DNA of 58,329 nucleotides. Source: Rhodanobacter thiooxydans LCS2 (lineage in GTDB: Bacteria > Pseudomonadota > Gammaproteobacteria > Xanthomonadales > Rhodanobacteraceae). The stretch is taken from positions 1-58,329 of the forward strand of contig NZ_AJXW01000039.1 in assembly GCF_000264375.1 (NCBI RefSeq), in the 5' to 3' direction. Position 1 is the stretch's first letter. Every line of letters begins with the position of its first letter. Of the stretch, positions 33,945 to 43,880 are shown piece after piece. The position numbers were made by a program, and so were the translations under genes. Below the pieces are notes generated by a model. The model saw only the letters and a list, made by a program, of their open reading frames with translations. It made no database searches and was not told the DNA's origin.

Positions 33945-36900
33945 GAACCGGCTCCACCGCACGCTGCTCCAGCACCTCTCCGATCTGCACCAGCAACTCG
34001 GCTTCCTGATACGGCTTGCCGAGGTAGCGGTCCACCCCGATGTCGAACGCGCGCTGGCGGTGTTTGTCGCCGCTGCGCGAGGTGATCATGATGATCGGCA
34101 CGTCGCGCAGCCGCGGGTCGGCCTTCATGTGGGTGGCCAGCTCGTAGCCGTCCATGCGCGGCATCTCGATGTCCAGCAGCATCAGGTCCGGCACGCGCTC
34201 GTGCAGTTTCTCCAGCGCGTCCACGCCGTCCTTCGCGGTGCTGACCTCGTACTCGTGGCGCTCCAGCACGCGGCTGGTGACCTTGCGCATGGTGATCGAG
34301 TCGTCCACCACCATCACCAGTGGCTTGGTCTGCACTTCCTCGACCACCGGCGCCTGGACCGCGCTGAGGCCTTCGGCCAGGCGCTGTTCGCGCCGGATCA
34401 TGCCGTGGCGGACCAGCGGCGCCAGGTCGAGAATGATCAGCACCGAACCGTCACCCATGATGGTCGCACCGAGCAGGCCGGGGACCGAACTGATCTGCGG
34501 GCCGACCGACTTGACCACGATCTCGCGCGAGCCGAGCACCGCGTCGATGCGGATCGCCGCGCGCAGGTCGCCGGCGCGGGTCAGCAGCAACGGCTGCTGC
34601 TCGTCCTCGGTCGGCAGGCCCGGCGGCAGACCCAGCAGTTCGGCCAGGTCGTGGATGCCGTAATCCTCGAGGCCATACTGGAACGAGGGTTCGGCCTCGG
34701 CCATCAGCGCGGTCAGCTCGTCCGGGTTGACCCGCGCCACGCCCTGCACCGAGGTCATCGGAATCGCGAACGTGGCCTCGCCGATGCGCACCAGGATGGC
34801 CTGGGTCACTGCCAGGGTGAACGGCAGGCGCAGGATGAAGGTGGTGCCCTTGCCTTCCTCCGACTCGATCGACAGCGAGCCGCCGAGCTGCTTGATCTCG
34901 TTCGCCACCACGTCCATGCCGACGCCGCGGCCGGCCAGCTGGGTGACCTGGCTGGCGGTGGAGAAGCCGGTCTGGGTGATCAGCGAGAGCAGCTGGTTGT
35001 CGGTCGGCCGGGTCTCGGGGCGCAGCAGCCCGCGCTCGATGCCGCGCTTGCGGATCGCCTCGCGGTTCAGGCCGCGACCGTCGTCGCTGACCCGGATCAC
35101 CACTTCGGTGGCTTCGCGCGCGACCGTGATGTTCACCACGCCCTCGACCGGCTTGCCGGCCTTGCGACGCTCGGCCGGAGTCTCGATGCCGTGCGCGATC
35201 GCGTTGCGCAGCATGTGCTCGAACGGCGCCTTGATGCGGTCGAGCAGGTTGCGGTCCATTTCGCCGTGGGCACCGTCCACGTGCAGCTGCGCGTGCTTGT
35301 CCTGCTCCTGCGCTGCCTGGCGCAGCGTGCGGCGCAGGTTCGGCACCATCGTGTCGAACGGCAGCATGCGCGTGCGCAGCAGGCCGTCCTGCAGCTCGGT
35401 GCTGACCCGCGACTGCTGGATCAGCAGTGTCTCGGCCTGGCGGGTCAGCTCGTCCAGCATGCTCTGGATCGACACCAGGTCGGATACCGACTCGGCCAGT
35501 GCACGCGAGTACTGCTGCAGCTGCGAGTAGCGGTCGAGCTCGAGCGGATCGAACGCCGCCATGCCCGCCTCGCGATGCTCGCGCTGGAAGCGCGCGATGA
35601 TCTGCGCCTCGGTCTCGATTTCCAGCATGCGCAACTGGCTGCGCAGACGCGCGACGGTCTGTTCCAGCTCGACCAGGTTGAAACGGTAGCCGGCAACCTG
35701 CTGCTCCAGCCGCGAGCGGTAGATCGCCACTTCGCCGGCATGGTTGACCAGGTTGTCGAGCAGGTCGGCGCGAACGCGGATCTGCTCCTGCGGGGAGCGC
35801 ACTTCCTCCTCTGCTTCCGGCATCAGCTCGGGCAGCCCTGGTTCGCCCGCCGCGGAAACGACCGGCGACGATGCGGCCGGAACCGGCACAGGCGCCGGCA
35901 TCGCGGCGGTCGCGTCGTCGGCCAGCACGGTTTCGCCGGCCAGCTCCAGCAGGTGGTCGATCATCGCCCGCGGGTAGTCGGTCGCCTGGCCCTGCGCCAC
36001 CCGTTGCACCAGCGCGTGCAACTGGTCGAAGCTGGCCTCCAGTGCGGCAATCAGTGGCCCGGTCCTGGACACATCGCGGATCGGCTCCTCCAGCAGGGTC
36101 TCGATCGCATGGCTGAGGTCGCCCACCGCCGTCAGCCCGGCGATGCGTGCGCCACCCTTGAGCGTGTGCAGGTCGCGCTGCAGTTCCGGCACGTGCGCCA
36201 GTTCGGCGGGTTCGGCATGCCACTGGGCCAGCACGTCGTCGGCGTGGTCGAGGATCTCGCGCGCCTCGTCGATGAAGACTTCCAGCAGGTCGGCGTCGAT
36301 ATGGCCGGACCCGGCCAGGGCATACGCGGGCTCCGGCGTCGCAGTGCCAGTCGCTTCTTCGTTCGCCCGGTCCGCTGCCGCCTGTTTGGCCGCCTGCTTC
36401 TCTGCGGCAGCCTGCGCTGCCGCAGCCTGCTCGACCGCCAGTCTCTCTGCGGCAGCCTGCGCTGCCGCAGCCTGCTCGACCGCCAGCTTCTCTGCTGCCG
36501 CCTGCGCTGCCGCGGCCTGTTCGGCCGCCAGCTTCTCTGCTGCCGCCTGCGCTGCCGCGGCCTGTTCGGCCGCCAGTTTCTCTGCTTCCGCCTGCGCCGC
36601 CGCGGCCTGCTCGGCCGCCAGCTTTTCGGCAGCCGCCCGCTCGGCGTCGGCCCGCTCGGGCTCAAAGGCGCCCAGCGCCGCCACCAGCTCGGCGGTCAGC
36701 TCGGTGTGTTGCGCATCTTCCAGATGGATCTCCGGGATCTCGCCGGCATTGGCTGGTGCGTCGGCGGGCGCCGTCCCGGCCCGTGCCGTCGCGGCGTCGG
36801 CCATGCTGGCCTCCAGCGAGTCGGCGATGATCGCCTGGTAGGCATCGGCCTCGTCGGTCATGCCGGCGATTTCCGCCGACTCGGCCTCTTCGGCCTGCGG

Positions 36901-39900
36901 CTCGAACACGACGTGCGCCACCTTCGACTCGGGGTAGCGGTCGCGCAGGTTGGTGATCTGCGCGGTGAGCGCGTCGGCGTCCGGCAGTTGCGGCTCGACC
37001 GCGTCGAACTGGCCCATCACGCGATCGACCACGTCGACCGCCTGGCCCAGCAGGCGAAGGCCCTCGGACGACAGCGGCAGGTTGGCGGCACGCAGGCGCT
37101 TGAACAGGCCTTCCAGCGGCGACAGCAACTGCGTCAGCAGCGGAATGTCGACCATCGCGATCGCCCCGTGCAGCGTGTGCACGGCGCGCAGCAGTTCCTC
37201 GCCGATCGGCAACTCGTCGCCGCTGCGCTGGATCGCGGCGCGGATGGTCTGCAGGTACTGCGCCACCTCGCTGCGCAGGATCTCCAGCAGCACCGGGTCC
37301 ACCGGCGGCATCACCGGCATCTCCACGGCGTGCTCGGGTTCGACCGGCTCCGGGGCGGCGCCCACTCCGGCCAGGCCCGCCGCGGGTATGGCCTCAGCCG
37401 CCGTGGCGAGACGCGGCACGCGCCGGCGCACGATGCGCCGCACCGTCTCCATCGCGCGTGGTGCGTGATCCTCCACCCGCGCCGGGTTGCCGGCCGCGAG
37501 CTGTTCGGCGGTATGCATGATCGCGCCGAGCGGTGCGCGTGGCATGCCTTCGTCCTTGAGTGCGGCCAGCAGCTGCGGCAGCGCATCGATCGCATGGCGC
37601 ACCAGCGCCTGCACGTTCTCGTCCGGCTGGATGGTGCCGTCCAGCACACGGTTGAGCATGTCCTCCACTTTCCACGCAAACTCGCCCAGCACCCCGGCAC
37701 CGACCAGCCGGCCCGAGCCCTTCAGCGTGTGGAACGAGCGGCGGATACCGACCAGCGCCGCATTCTGCGCAGGGTCGGCCAGCCAAAGCTGCTCGGCGCT
37801 GCGCAGGTTGTCGATTTCCTCCTGCATCTCCTCGAGGAAGATCTCGCGGATATCGTCGTCGATGCCTTCGGCATTGACGTTGAAGTTGGTGTTGTCTGCC
37901 AGTGCGTCGCGCACCGGGACCCGCTCGACCACCTCTTCCTCGATCTCGATCCAGTCCTCGCCCGCCTCGTCCGCCGCGGCGCGATCCGCGCCGACCGGGG
38001 CGGCGGTTTCGGTCTGCGCCAGGCGCAGCCCGTCCAGGTCGTGGACGGCGGCGGCAAGCGGCTGGCTGTCACCAACGAAGAGCTGCCTCAGGTCCTCGCC
38101 CGGCAGCAGGCTGACCGACTCGGTCAGTTCCAGATGTTCCTCGTCCGCAGCCGCGGATTCGACCGACGCCGCCTCGGATGCCAGCGGCGCGGCGGATGCC
38201 GCGCGGGCCGACGGCAGCGGCCAGTAGCCGAGCAGGCTCAGGCTGTGCTCGGCCACGTCGAGTATGTGTTCCAGGCCGCCGCGATGCTCGCGCGCCGCCT
38301 CCAGGTAATACTCCAGCGCCGCCAATGCGTCGGCCAGCTGGTCCATCTGCACCCCGCTCGGTACGCGCCGGTCATCCAGCAGTTCGTTGCCGATGAAGCG
38401 GCCCACGCCCCGGGCCAGCTCGGCCGGGCGCGGCGACGACAGCATGTGCATGGCACCGGCGACTTCGTCCATCAGCGCCGGCGCACCGGCCAGGCGGCCG
38501 TGTTCCCAGCCGGATTCGACGAACGCGACGATCGCGTCCTTGACCTTGCCGGTGTTGGCGATCGCCTCCTGCATCAGCGTGGTTACCACGCCCAGTGCTT
38601 CGCTGCGCGGCAGGCTGGGCATGACCTGGCTCGTGTCCGCTTCGTCCTCGGAGCCCAGGCTTTCGATGTGGTCGTCCAGCGACGCTTCGACGTACAGCAG
38701 TGCGCCGGCCACGTCGAGCAGGGTTTCCTCGTCGGCCTGGCGCATGCGGTTGGCGATCTCGTCGAGCACCCGGCGCTGCTCGGCGACCACCCGGCGCGGC
38801 ACCGACAGCGCCAGCATGCCGAGCGTGTCGCCCACGCGTTCGAGCACCTCGCCCTGTGCCGCCAACTGGGCCGGGTCGCCGTTCTGCTGGCGCAGGAACA
38901 GGTCCAGCGCCTCCTTGACGCGCAGCAGGTCGTCCTTCAGTGCGCGCGAGACGGAATCGAGCAGGGCGCGGTTGTGCCCGGCCATCGAGCCGCGCGCGTG
39001 CTCCAGTTCGCCGGCATCGGGCAGCAGCGTGTCCAGCGCGTAGGTATCGCGCAACTGCTCCATCTGCGGGCTGCGTTGCTTGGCCTGCGCCACGATGTAG
39101 AGCAGCTTGCGGGCCACGTCGTCCGCATCGCCGCCGCGCAGGCTGGCTTCACCCTGTTCGATCAGCAGCCGGATGTTGCGGTCGACCTTGCCGATCAGCT
39201 GGCGGATTTCGCCGGCCTGCCCCTTCAGCACGCCCTGTTCCAGGCCTTCCAGCACCCCGGCGGCGATCCACCACAGGCGCCGGCCATGCACCTGATGGCA
39301 GCGCGCGGTGATCGCCAGCAGGGTCTTGCGCATGTTGACCAATTGCTGCGCGGCGTTCTGCCCGCGGAACCAGCCCAGCAGCTGCTGCTGGAAGCGCAGG
39401 CGCAGCTCCGCCAGTTCGCCGCGATGCGCGTCGGCGTAGGTTTCGCTCATCGCCGCGGGCGCCTGCTCCGGCAGGAACGCATCCAGGTTGGGGTGGAACA
39501 TCGCCGATTCGGGCAGCGGTTCCAGTTCGCGGCTGGCACGCAGGTCGTTGAGCAGCGGCAGCAGCACCACCGGCACGTCGCGGTGCCCGCTGGAAAGCCG
39601 CTCCAGGTAGTCGGGCAGTTGCATCAAACCACGCATCAACGCGGCATAGGCTTCTTCGCGATAGGTGACCTTCTCCCCCAGCAGGGCCAGGGCAAGCGCC
39701 TCCATTTCCGCCGTCACCATCGCCGCGCCATACAGCTCGACCATCTGCAGGGTGCCTTGCACCTGGTGCAGGTGATCCACGCAGGTGCGCATGTAGTCGC
39801 GCTTGCCCGGGTTGTCGACGTACGACTCCAGCGCCTCGCGGGCGATCGACAAGGTGTCGTCAAGTTCCGGCTTGACCCACTGCAGCGTGGTGAAATCGAT

Positions 39901-39918
39901 GTGGTCTTGAAGTCTCAT
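33937..39918 (-). CDS. chpA: Hybrid chemosensory histidine kinase ChpA (PilL), multiple Hpt domains
   Basis: This is a protein of 1993 residues. The N-terminal FimL-like region (about 1-560) has Hpt-like segments without clear phospho-histidines. Three true Hpt motifs follow: HTLKGSGRL (H near 730), HTLHGAIAM (near 913) and HTLKGGARI (near 1251). Between the second and third lie six 15-residue AEKLAAEQAAAAQAA repeats (1097-1186), probably a helical spacer. The CheA core has NLVNHAGE, the N-box HMLRNAIAHGIE (near 1570), DDGRGLN and GRGVGMDVV. A CheW domain (near 1700) and a receiver with Asp near 1915 (LMLLDIEMPRMDG) end the protein. It is the central kinase of type IV pilus chemosensing and phosphorylates PilG and PilH. 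Confidence 0.94.
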   Translation of the reverse strand: MRLQDHIDFTTLQWVKPELDDTLSIAREALESYVDNPGKRDYMRTCVDHLHQVQGTLQMVELYGAAMVTAEMEALALALLGEKVTYREEAYAALMRGLMQLPDYLERLSSGHRDVPVVLLPLLNDLRASRELEPLPESAMFHPNLDAFLPEQAPAAMSETYADAHRGELAELRLRFQQQLLGWFRGQNAAQQLVNMRKTLLAITARCHQVHGRRLWWIAAGVLEGLEQGVLKGQAGEIRQLIGKVDRNIRLLIEQGEASLRGGDADDVARKLLYIVAQAKQRSPQMEQLRDTYALDTLLPDAGELEHARGSMAGHNRALLDSVSRALKDDLLRVKEALDLFLRQQNGDPAQLAAQGEVLERVGDTLGMLALSVPRRVVAEQRRVLDEIANRMRQADEETLLDVAGALLYVEASLDDHIESLGSEDEADTSQVMPSLPRSEALGVVTTLMQEAIANTGKVKDAIVAFVESGWEHGRLAGAPALMDEVAGAMHMLSSPRPAELARGVGRFIGNELLDDRRVPSGVQMDQLADALAALEYYLEAAREHRGGLEHILDVAEHSLSLLGYWPLPSARAASAAPLASEAASVESAAADEEHLELTESVSLLPGEDLRQLFVGDSQPLAAAVHDLDGLRLAQTETAAPVGADRAAADEAGEDWIEIEEEVVERVPVRDALADNTNFNVNAEGIDDDIREIFLEEMQEEIDNLRSAEQLWLADPAQNAALVGIRRSFHTLKGSGRLVGAGVLGEFAWKVEDMLNRVLDGTIQPDENVQALVRHAIDALPQLLAALKDEGMPRAPLGAIMHTAEQLAAGNPARVEDHAPRAMETVRRIVRRRVPRLATAAEAIPAAGLAGVGAAPEPVEPEHAVEMPVMPPVDPVLLEILRSEVAQYLQTIRAAIQRSGDELPIGEELLRAVHTLHGAIAMVDIPLLTQLLSPLEGLFKRLRAANLPLSSEGLRLLGQAVDVVDRVMGQFDAVEPQLPDADALTAQITNLRDRYPESKVAHVVFEPQAEEAESAEIAGMTDEADAYQAIIADSLEASMADAATARAGTAPADAPANAGEIPEIHLEDAQHTELTAELVAALGAFEPERADAERAAAEKLAAEQAAAAQAEAEKLAAEQAAAAQAAAEKLAAEQAAAAQAAAEKLAVEQAAAAQAAAERLAVEQAAAAQAAAEKQAAKQAAADRANEEATGTATPEPAYALAGSGHIDADLLEVFIDEAREILDHADDVLAQWHAEPAELAHVPELQRDLHTLKGGARIAGLTAVGDLSHAIETLLEEPIRDVSRTGPLIAALEASFDQLHALVQRVAQGQATDYPRAMIDHLLELAGETVLADDATAAMPAPVPVPAASSPVVSAAGEPGLPELMPEAEEEVRSPQEQIRVRADLLDNLVNHAGEVAIYRSRLEQQVAGYRFNLVELEQTVARLRSQLRMLEIETEAQIIARFQREHREAGMAAFDPLELDRYSQLQQYSRALAESVSDLVSIQSMLDELTRQAETLLIQQSRVSTELQDGLLRTRMLPFDTMVPNLRRTLRQAAQEQDKHAQLHVDGAHGEMDRNLLDRIKAPFEHMLRNAIAHGIETPAERRKAGKPVEGVVNITVAREATEVVIRVSDDGRGLNREAIRKRGIERGLLRPETRPTDNQLLSLITQTGFSTASQVTQLAGRGVGMDVVANEIKQLGGSLSIESEEGKGTTFILRLPFTLAVTQAILVRIGEATFAIPMTSVQGVARVNPDELTALMAEAEPSFQYGLEDYGIHDLAELLGLPPGLPTEDEQQPLLLTRAGDLRAAIRIDAVLGSREIVVKSVGPQISSVPGLLGATIMGDGSVLIILDLAPLVRHGMIRREQRLAEGLSAVQAPVVEEVQTKPLVMVVDDSITMRKVTSRVLERHEYEVSTAKDGVDALEKLHERVPDLMLLDIEMPRMDGYELATHMKADPRLRDVPIIMITSRSGDKHRQRAFDIGVDRYLGKPYQEAELLVQIGEVLEQRAVEPVHD
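36361..36630. repeat. Six in-frame 45-bp tandem repeats inside chpA
   Basis: Six consecutive 45-bp units encode AEKLAAEQAAAAQAA-type 15-mers, with drift mainly in the last unit. The codons of neighbouring units are nearly identical, so repeat number may vary between strains. The heptad-like Ala/Glu/Lys pattern predicts a rigid helix or coiled coil between Hpt domains. Confidence 0.9.
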
Positions 39919-40021
39919 GCGCCTCTCTCAACGGTTGCACAACGCAAGCATCCTGCAACCAGCGAGACTGCCCCCTGTCTTGTGCTTTGCTCAATCGGGC
40001 CGGCAACCGGCCCGGCCGATG

Positions 40022-42052
40022 TCAACCCGGCAGCTTGAAGTGCGCCACCGAGCGCCGCAGGTCGCTCGCCAGTTGCGCCAGCGTACCGATCGAGTCGGCC
40101 GTCTGGCTTGCGCCCTGCGAAGTCTGCGAGGTGATCTCCTGGATTGCGTTCATCGACACCGAGATATCGGTCGCCGCCGCGGACTGCTCGCGCGCCGCGG
40201 TGGAGATGTTCTGAATCAGCGCGGACAGGTCGTGCGACACGCGCTCGATGTCGCCCAGCGCGCTGCCGGCGTCTTCCGCCAGACGTGCACCGGCGACCAC
40301 CTCGGCGGTGGTCTGCTCCATCGAGTTCACCGCTTCGTTGGTATCGGACTGAATGGTCTGCACCAGGGTCTCGATGCGCTTGGTCGCGCTGGTGGAGCGT
40401 TCGGCCAGTCGCTGCACTTCGTCCGCCACCACCGCGAAACCGCGGCCCGCCTCGCCGGCCGAGGCCGCCTGGATCGCCGCGTTCAAGGCCAGGATGTTGG
40501 TCTGCTCGGCGATGTCGTTGATCAGTTCCACGATCGAGCCGATCTCCTGCGAGGATTCACCCAGGCGCTTGATGCGCTTCGACGTTTCCTGGATCTGGTC
40601 GCGGATCGAGTCCATGCCTGAGATCGTCTCGCGCACCACCTCGGCGCCGTGCGAGGCGATCTTCACCGAGCGCTCGGCCACGTCGGCCGACTCGGCGGAG
40701 TTCTTCGACACGTCATCCATCGAGCTGGCGATCTGGTTGATCGCCGAGGTCGCGGTGCTGATCTGCTGCGCCTGCTGCTCGGCCGCGTTGGCCAGATGGC
40801 GGGCGGTGGTCTGGGTTTCCTGCGCCGAGGACGACACCTGCTCGGAGGTCTCGTTGATGGTGGTCACCAGCGATCGCAACTCGTCGATGGCGTAGTTCAC
40901 CGAGTCGGCGATGGCGCCGGTGATGTCCTCCGACACCGTGGTCTTCACGGTCAGGTCGCCTTCGGCGAGCGAGCCCATCTCGTCCAGCAGACGCATGATC
41001 GCCTCCTGGTTGCGCTGGTTCAGCTCGGTACTCTGGGCGAACCGGCGGCGCTGGTCGCGCACCAGGGTGATGACCAGCAACAGCGCGAACGCCACCGCGG
41101 CGATCGCGCCGAGCAGGCCCCACCACACGTTCGGGAACAGCCGCCGCAGCGGCAGCTTGCCGATCTGCTCGGACAGGTCATTCGCGCGCAGCAGCACGGT
41201 CTGCGAATCCAGCGAGGCCTGGTTGCCCGCGCGCTTCACGTCGGCGATGTTGCCGGCGGCGGCGACCAGCTTGGCCACCGGGTCGGCCAGTTGGGCCCAG
41301 CTGGCATCCATGTCGGTGAGGATCTTGCGCGCGTTGGCGTCGTTGATCGGGCGCACGCCGCTGTCCGGGTTGCCCTCGATCAGGCCCTTCAGCACGTTGC
41401 CGTACAGCTGCGCGTCGCGCGACAGGCCGTCGGCCGCCGACTGGGCGCTGTCGCCGCCCTGCAGCACTTCCTGCACGCGGCGGATGATACGGTCGGCGGA
41501 CAGCATCTGGCGCGAGGTGCCGAGCATCTGCTCGGAGCTGCCGTTGCGCTGCTGCAGGATGTTGACCACCTGTTCCATGCTCGAATTGAGCAGCGGCATC
41601 TGCTGCGCCAGCGTTCGCGCGCGCTGACCGGAGTCGAGCACGACGGCCTTGTTGGAGAGGATCTTGCTGATGTCGGCGTCGAGCTGTTTCCACGACGCAT
41701 CCAGCGCGCTCACCGCGCGGCCGGCGGGCGTGGCGTTGTTGTCCGAGTACGGCTGCATGCCGCTCTTGGGGTCGCCCTTGCCCAGCCGCTGCACGGCGGA
41801 GTCGATCGCGTTGCGGGTGGATTCGAGCTCCTTGAAGGAGTCGGTGTTGCCGTCCGCCGATTCCAGCGCGAACTTCGCCGTCTGCTGCGACAGCACCTGG
41901 ATCTGCGTGGTCAGCGCGATCGCCTGGCGATCCTCGCCGTTCTTCTGGTTGAGCAGGAAGAAGTCCAGCGCCGCGAAACCGATCGCAATCAGCAGCAGGA
42001 CAATGAGTGCGGTATACCCGCGTTCCCTGCTGACGCCCCCTGTAGTGCTCAT
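40022..42052 (-). CDS. pilJ: Type IV pilus methyl-accepting chemotaxis receptor
   Basis: This 676-residue receptor has a first membrane helix (about 14-33), a periplasmic domain made of two related helical PilJ modules (about 35-300), a second membrane helix (about 306-328) and a HAMP domain. A long cytoplasmic signalling coiled coil contains the hairpin tip [20 protein letters not shown]. The start was set at MSTTGG (42052), where GAGGTGA lies just upstream; a GTG two codons earlier is possible. It senses pilus or surface signals and controls ChpA through PilI. Confidence 0.94.
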   Translation of the reverse strand: MSTTGGVSRERGYTALIVLLLIAIGFAALDFFLLNQKNGEDRQAIALTTQIQVLSQQTAKFALESADGNTDSFKELESTRNAIDSAVQRLGKGDPKSGMQPYSDNNATPAGRAVSALDASWKQLDADISKILSNKAVVLDSGQRARTLAQQMPLLNSSMEQVVNILQQRNGSSEQMLGTSRQMLSADRIIRRVQEVLQGGDSAQSAADGLSRDAQLYGNVLKGLIEGNPDSGVRPINDANARKILTDMDASWAQLADPVAKLVAAAGNIADVKRAGNQASLDSQTVLLRANDLSEQIGKLPLRRLFPNVWWGLLGAIAAVAFALLLVITLVRDQRRRFAQSTELNQRNQEAIMRLLDEMGSLAEGDLTVKTTVSEDITGAIADSVNYAIDELRSLVTTINETSEQVSSSAQETQTTARHLANAAEQQAQQISTATSAINQIASSMDDVSKNSAESADVAERSVKIASHGAEVVRETISGMDSIRDQIQETSKRIKRLGESSQEIGSIVELINDIAEQTNILALNAAIQAASAGEAGRGFAVVADEVQRLAERSTSATKRIETLVQTIQSDTNEAVNSMEQTTAEVVAGARLAEDAGSALGDIERVSHDLSALIQNISTAAREQSAAATDISVSMNAIQEITSQTSQGASQTADSIGTLAQLASDLRRSVAHFKLPG

Positions 42053-42182
42053 GTTCACCTCATCCGTCTAACTGATTACGCTGCCGGCCCCGCACAGCGG
42101 GTACCGGCCAGGGAATGCTTGCCCCAAGTTTCCGGCCCGCGCGGGCGCCGAACCTACATGCCACCGCAGCCCTGCCCCGGGG

Positions 42183-42722
42183 TCAGGCCGCGGCCTGCCG
42201 GAAATCCGGTGCGCGTACCAGCCGGTTCATGCTGAAAACGGCCAACTGCTGCTCACCCACCCGGCTGTCGACGAAACGGGCCAGTCGCGGATCTTCCTCG
42301 CGCCCCGCCTCGCGTCGCTGCTCCTCGTCCACCGTGCGCTGGCCGAACACCTCGTCCACCAGCAGCGCCACGTTGCCGCCGCCCTGGCGCACTACCAGCA
42401 GGCGGCTGCGGTCGGTGTGCTGGGTGCGGTCGCCGAACAGGAAACGGCCGAAGTCGATCACCGGCACCAGGTTGCCGCGCACGTTGGCCACGCCGAGCAG
42501 CCACGGCTGGGTGCCCGGCACCGGGGTGAGCAGGGGAACCGCCAGCAGTTCGTTGATCTCGTCGATGCCGCTGACCAGCAGGCGCGAACCGACCCGGAAA
42601 CCGATGCCGCGCCACAACCCGGGCGCTTCCAGCTTGTCCTGCGTATCCGATGCATGCGCCAGCGACAGTCGCTCGTAACGGGCCAGGATCTCGAACGGAG
42701 TGCGGTTGACGGACGGGTTCAT
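42183..42722 (-). CDS. pilI: CheW-like adaptor PilI
   Basis: This 179-residue CheW domain (GIGFRVGSRLLVSGIDEINEL, LLGVANVRGNLVPVIDFGRFL, VALLVDEVFGQRTV) couples the receptor PilJ to the kinase ChpA. The start codon overlaps the pilH stop (ATGA at 42719-42722), and 130 nt separate it from pilJ. The order pilG-pilH-pilI-pilJ is that of Pseudomonas. Confidence 0.92.
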   Translation of the reverse strand: MNPSVNRTPFEILARYERLSLAHASDTQDKLEAPGLWRGIGFRVGSRLLVSGIDEINELLAVPLLTPVPGTQPWLLGVANVRGNLVPVIDFGRFLFGDRTQHTDRSRLLVVRQGGGNVALLVDEVFGQRTVDEEQRREAGREEDPRLARFVDSRVGEQQLAVFSMNRLVRAPDFRQAAA

Positions 42723-43090
42723 TTCTCGCTCGGCAGCAATTCGTTGATGCACGCCAGCAGCTCTTTCTCGTTCACCGGCTTGGTGATGAACGCACGAGCG
42801 CCCTGGCGCAAGCCCCACACGCGATCGGTCTCCATCGACTTGGTGGTGATCATCACGATCGGCACGTTCTGGGTTTTCGGGTCGCGCGTGAGCGTACGCG
42901 TGGCCTGGAACCCGTTCATGCCGGGCATGATCACGTCCATGATGACCAGGTCGGGCATATCGGCGCGCACGCACTCGATACCCTCCTCGGCAGTGCTGAC
43001 GGCAACGACCTGATGCCCGGCCCGCTCAAGCAGCGTGGTGAACACGCGCACGTCGGTCGGCGAGTCGTCGATGATGAGAATGGTGGCCAC
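42719..43090 (-). CDS. pilH: Response regulator PilH
   Basis: This 123-residue single receiver domain has the acidic pair in LIIDDSPTD, phospho-Asp in LVIMDVIMPGMNG, Thr in MITTKS and Lys in ITKPVNE. Translation starts at GTG (43090), preceded by GAGGGGGA; the longer open frame lacks similarity. PilH is the CheY-like output or phosphate sink of the Pil-Chp pathway, linked in Pseudomonas to pilus retraction. Confidence 0.93.
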   Translation of the reverse strand: MATILIIDDSPTDVRVFTTLLERAGHQVVAVSTAEEGIECVRADMPDLVIMDVIMPGMNGFQATRTLTRDPKTQNVPIVMITTKSMETDRVWGLRQGARAFITKPVNEKELLACINELLPSEK

Positions 43091-43112
43091 TGGTCCCCCT
43101 CGGAAGCTGCAG

Positions 43113-43511
43113 TCAGTGGCTCGATACCGTGCTGACGTGACGATGGATGGCACCAAGCAACTCGTCCCGGGTGAACGGCTTGGTCAGGTATTGCTCGGCG
43201 CCGACGATGCGGCCGCGCGCCTTGTCGAACAGGCCATCCTTGGAGGAAAGCATGATCACCGGCGTGGCGCGAAACTGCGGGTTGTTCTTGATCAGTGCGC
43301 AGGTCTGGTAGCCGTCCAGCCGCGGCATCATGATGTCGACGAAGATGATGGCGGGCTTCTGGTCGGAAATCTTGGCGAGCGCCTCGAAACCGTCGACCGC
43401 GGTCAGCACCTCGCAGCCCTCTTTTTTCAGCAGGGTTTCCGCCGTGCGGCGGATGGTCTTCGAGTCATCGATCACCATGACTTTCAGACCGTCCAACTCG
43501 TTAGCGCTCAT
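43113..43511 (-). CDS. pilG: Response regulator PilG
   Basis: This 132-residue single receiver domain has VMVIDDSKTIRRT, phospho-Asp in IIFVDIMMPRLDG, Ser in MLSSKDG and Lys in YLTKPFTRDEL. The N-terminal MSANELDGLKVMVIDDS is typical of PilG, the regulator that promotes pilus extension and cAMP signalling in Pseudomonas. It is the first gene of the operon and lies 22 nt upstream of pilH. GGGGGAG is about 14 nt before the ATG. Confidence 0.94.
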   Translation of the reverse strand: MSANELDGLKVMVIDDSKTIRRTAETLLKKEGCEVLTAVDGFEALAKISDQKPAIIFVDIMMPRLDGYQTCALIKNNPQFRATPVIMLSSKDGLFDKARGRIVGAEQYLTKPFTRDELLGAIHRHVSTVSSH

Positions 43512-43880
43512 GTTCAAATTCACTACTCCCCCTGCGGCCCGCCCCGAGCTCAGGATAGTCATCAAGACATGCAACGGCCATGCCGGATGGTGCGCATGCA
43601 AAAAAATGTCGAAACAACCAACAACAACCGCGCTAAGACGGTGAATCCAGTGGCTTTGCTGTTTACCGCCTGCCCGCCAAGACTGTCAAGCAATAATCAA
43701 CGCAGCGCGGGCCGCCGTTGCCGGGTGCCCCATAGTGGCACCATCTGGCCACTGACGACAGCGCGGGTCTGCCGGCCTCGTCGCAATTCGGCGCCCCGAC
43801 CGGCGCCGCCTTAGTATATCGGCCGGACATAACCGCCTTGCGACACCTGCCGGCCCACGGCGAGCCACTCTCGGAGAACC
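43512..43880. other. 369-bp divergent intergenic region pilG / gshB
   Basis: There is no gene here. It must hold the promoters of the pilG operon (leftward) and the gshB-tonB cluster (rightward). A TAGTAT hexamer at 43812-43817 may be a -10 for gshB, but no convincing -35 accompanies it. An A/T-richer patch (about 43598-43640) lies toward pilG. I saw no hairpin terminator, repeat or RNA gene. Confidence 0.4.

Noticed and set aside
36361..36630. A regular repeat array considered as CRISPR
   Set aside because: It is a 45-bp in-frame tandem repeat without spacers and encodes part of ChpA; no cas genes are present.
33775..40038. A 2087-codon open frame on the plus strand opposite chpA
   Set aside because: It is antisense to chpA, and its composition (His, Arg, Gln, Val rich) is that of a high-GC shadow frame. 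chpA has clear domain motifs throughout.
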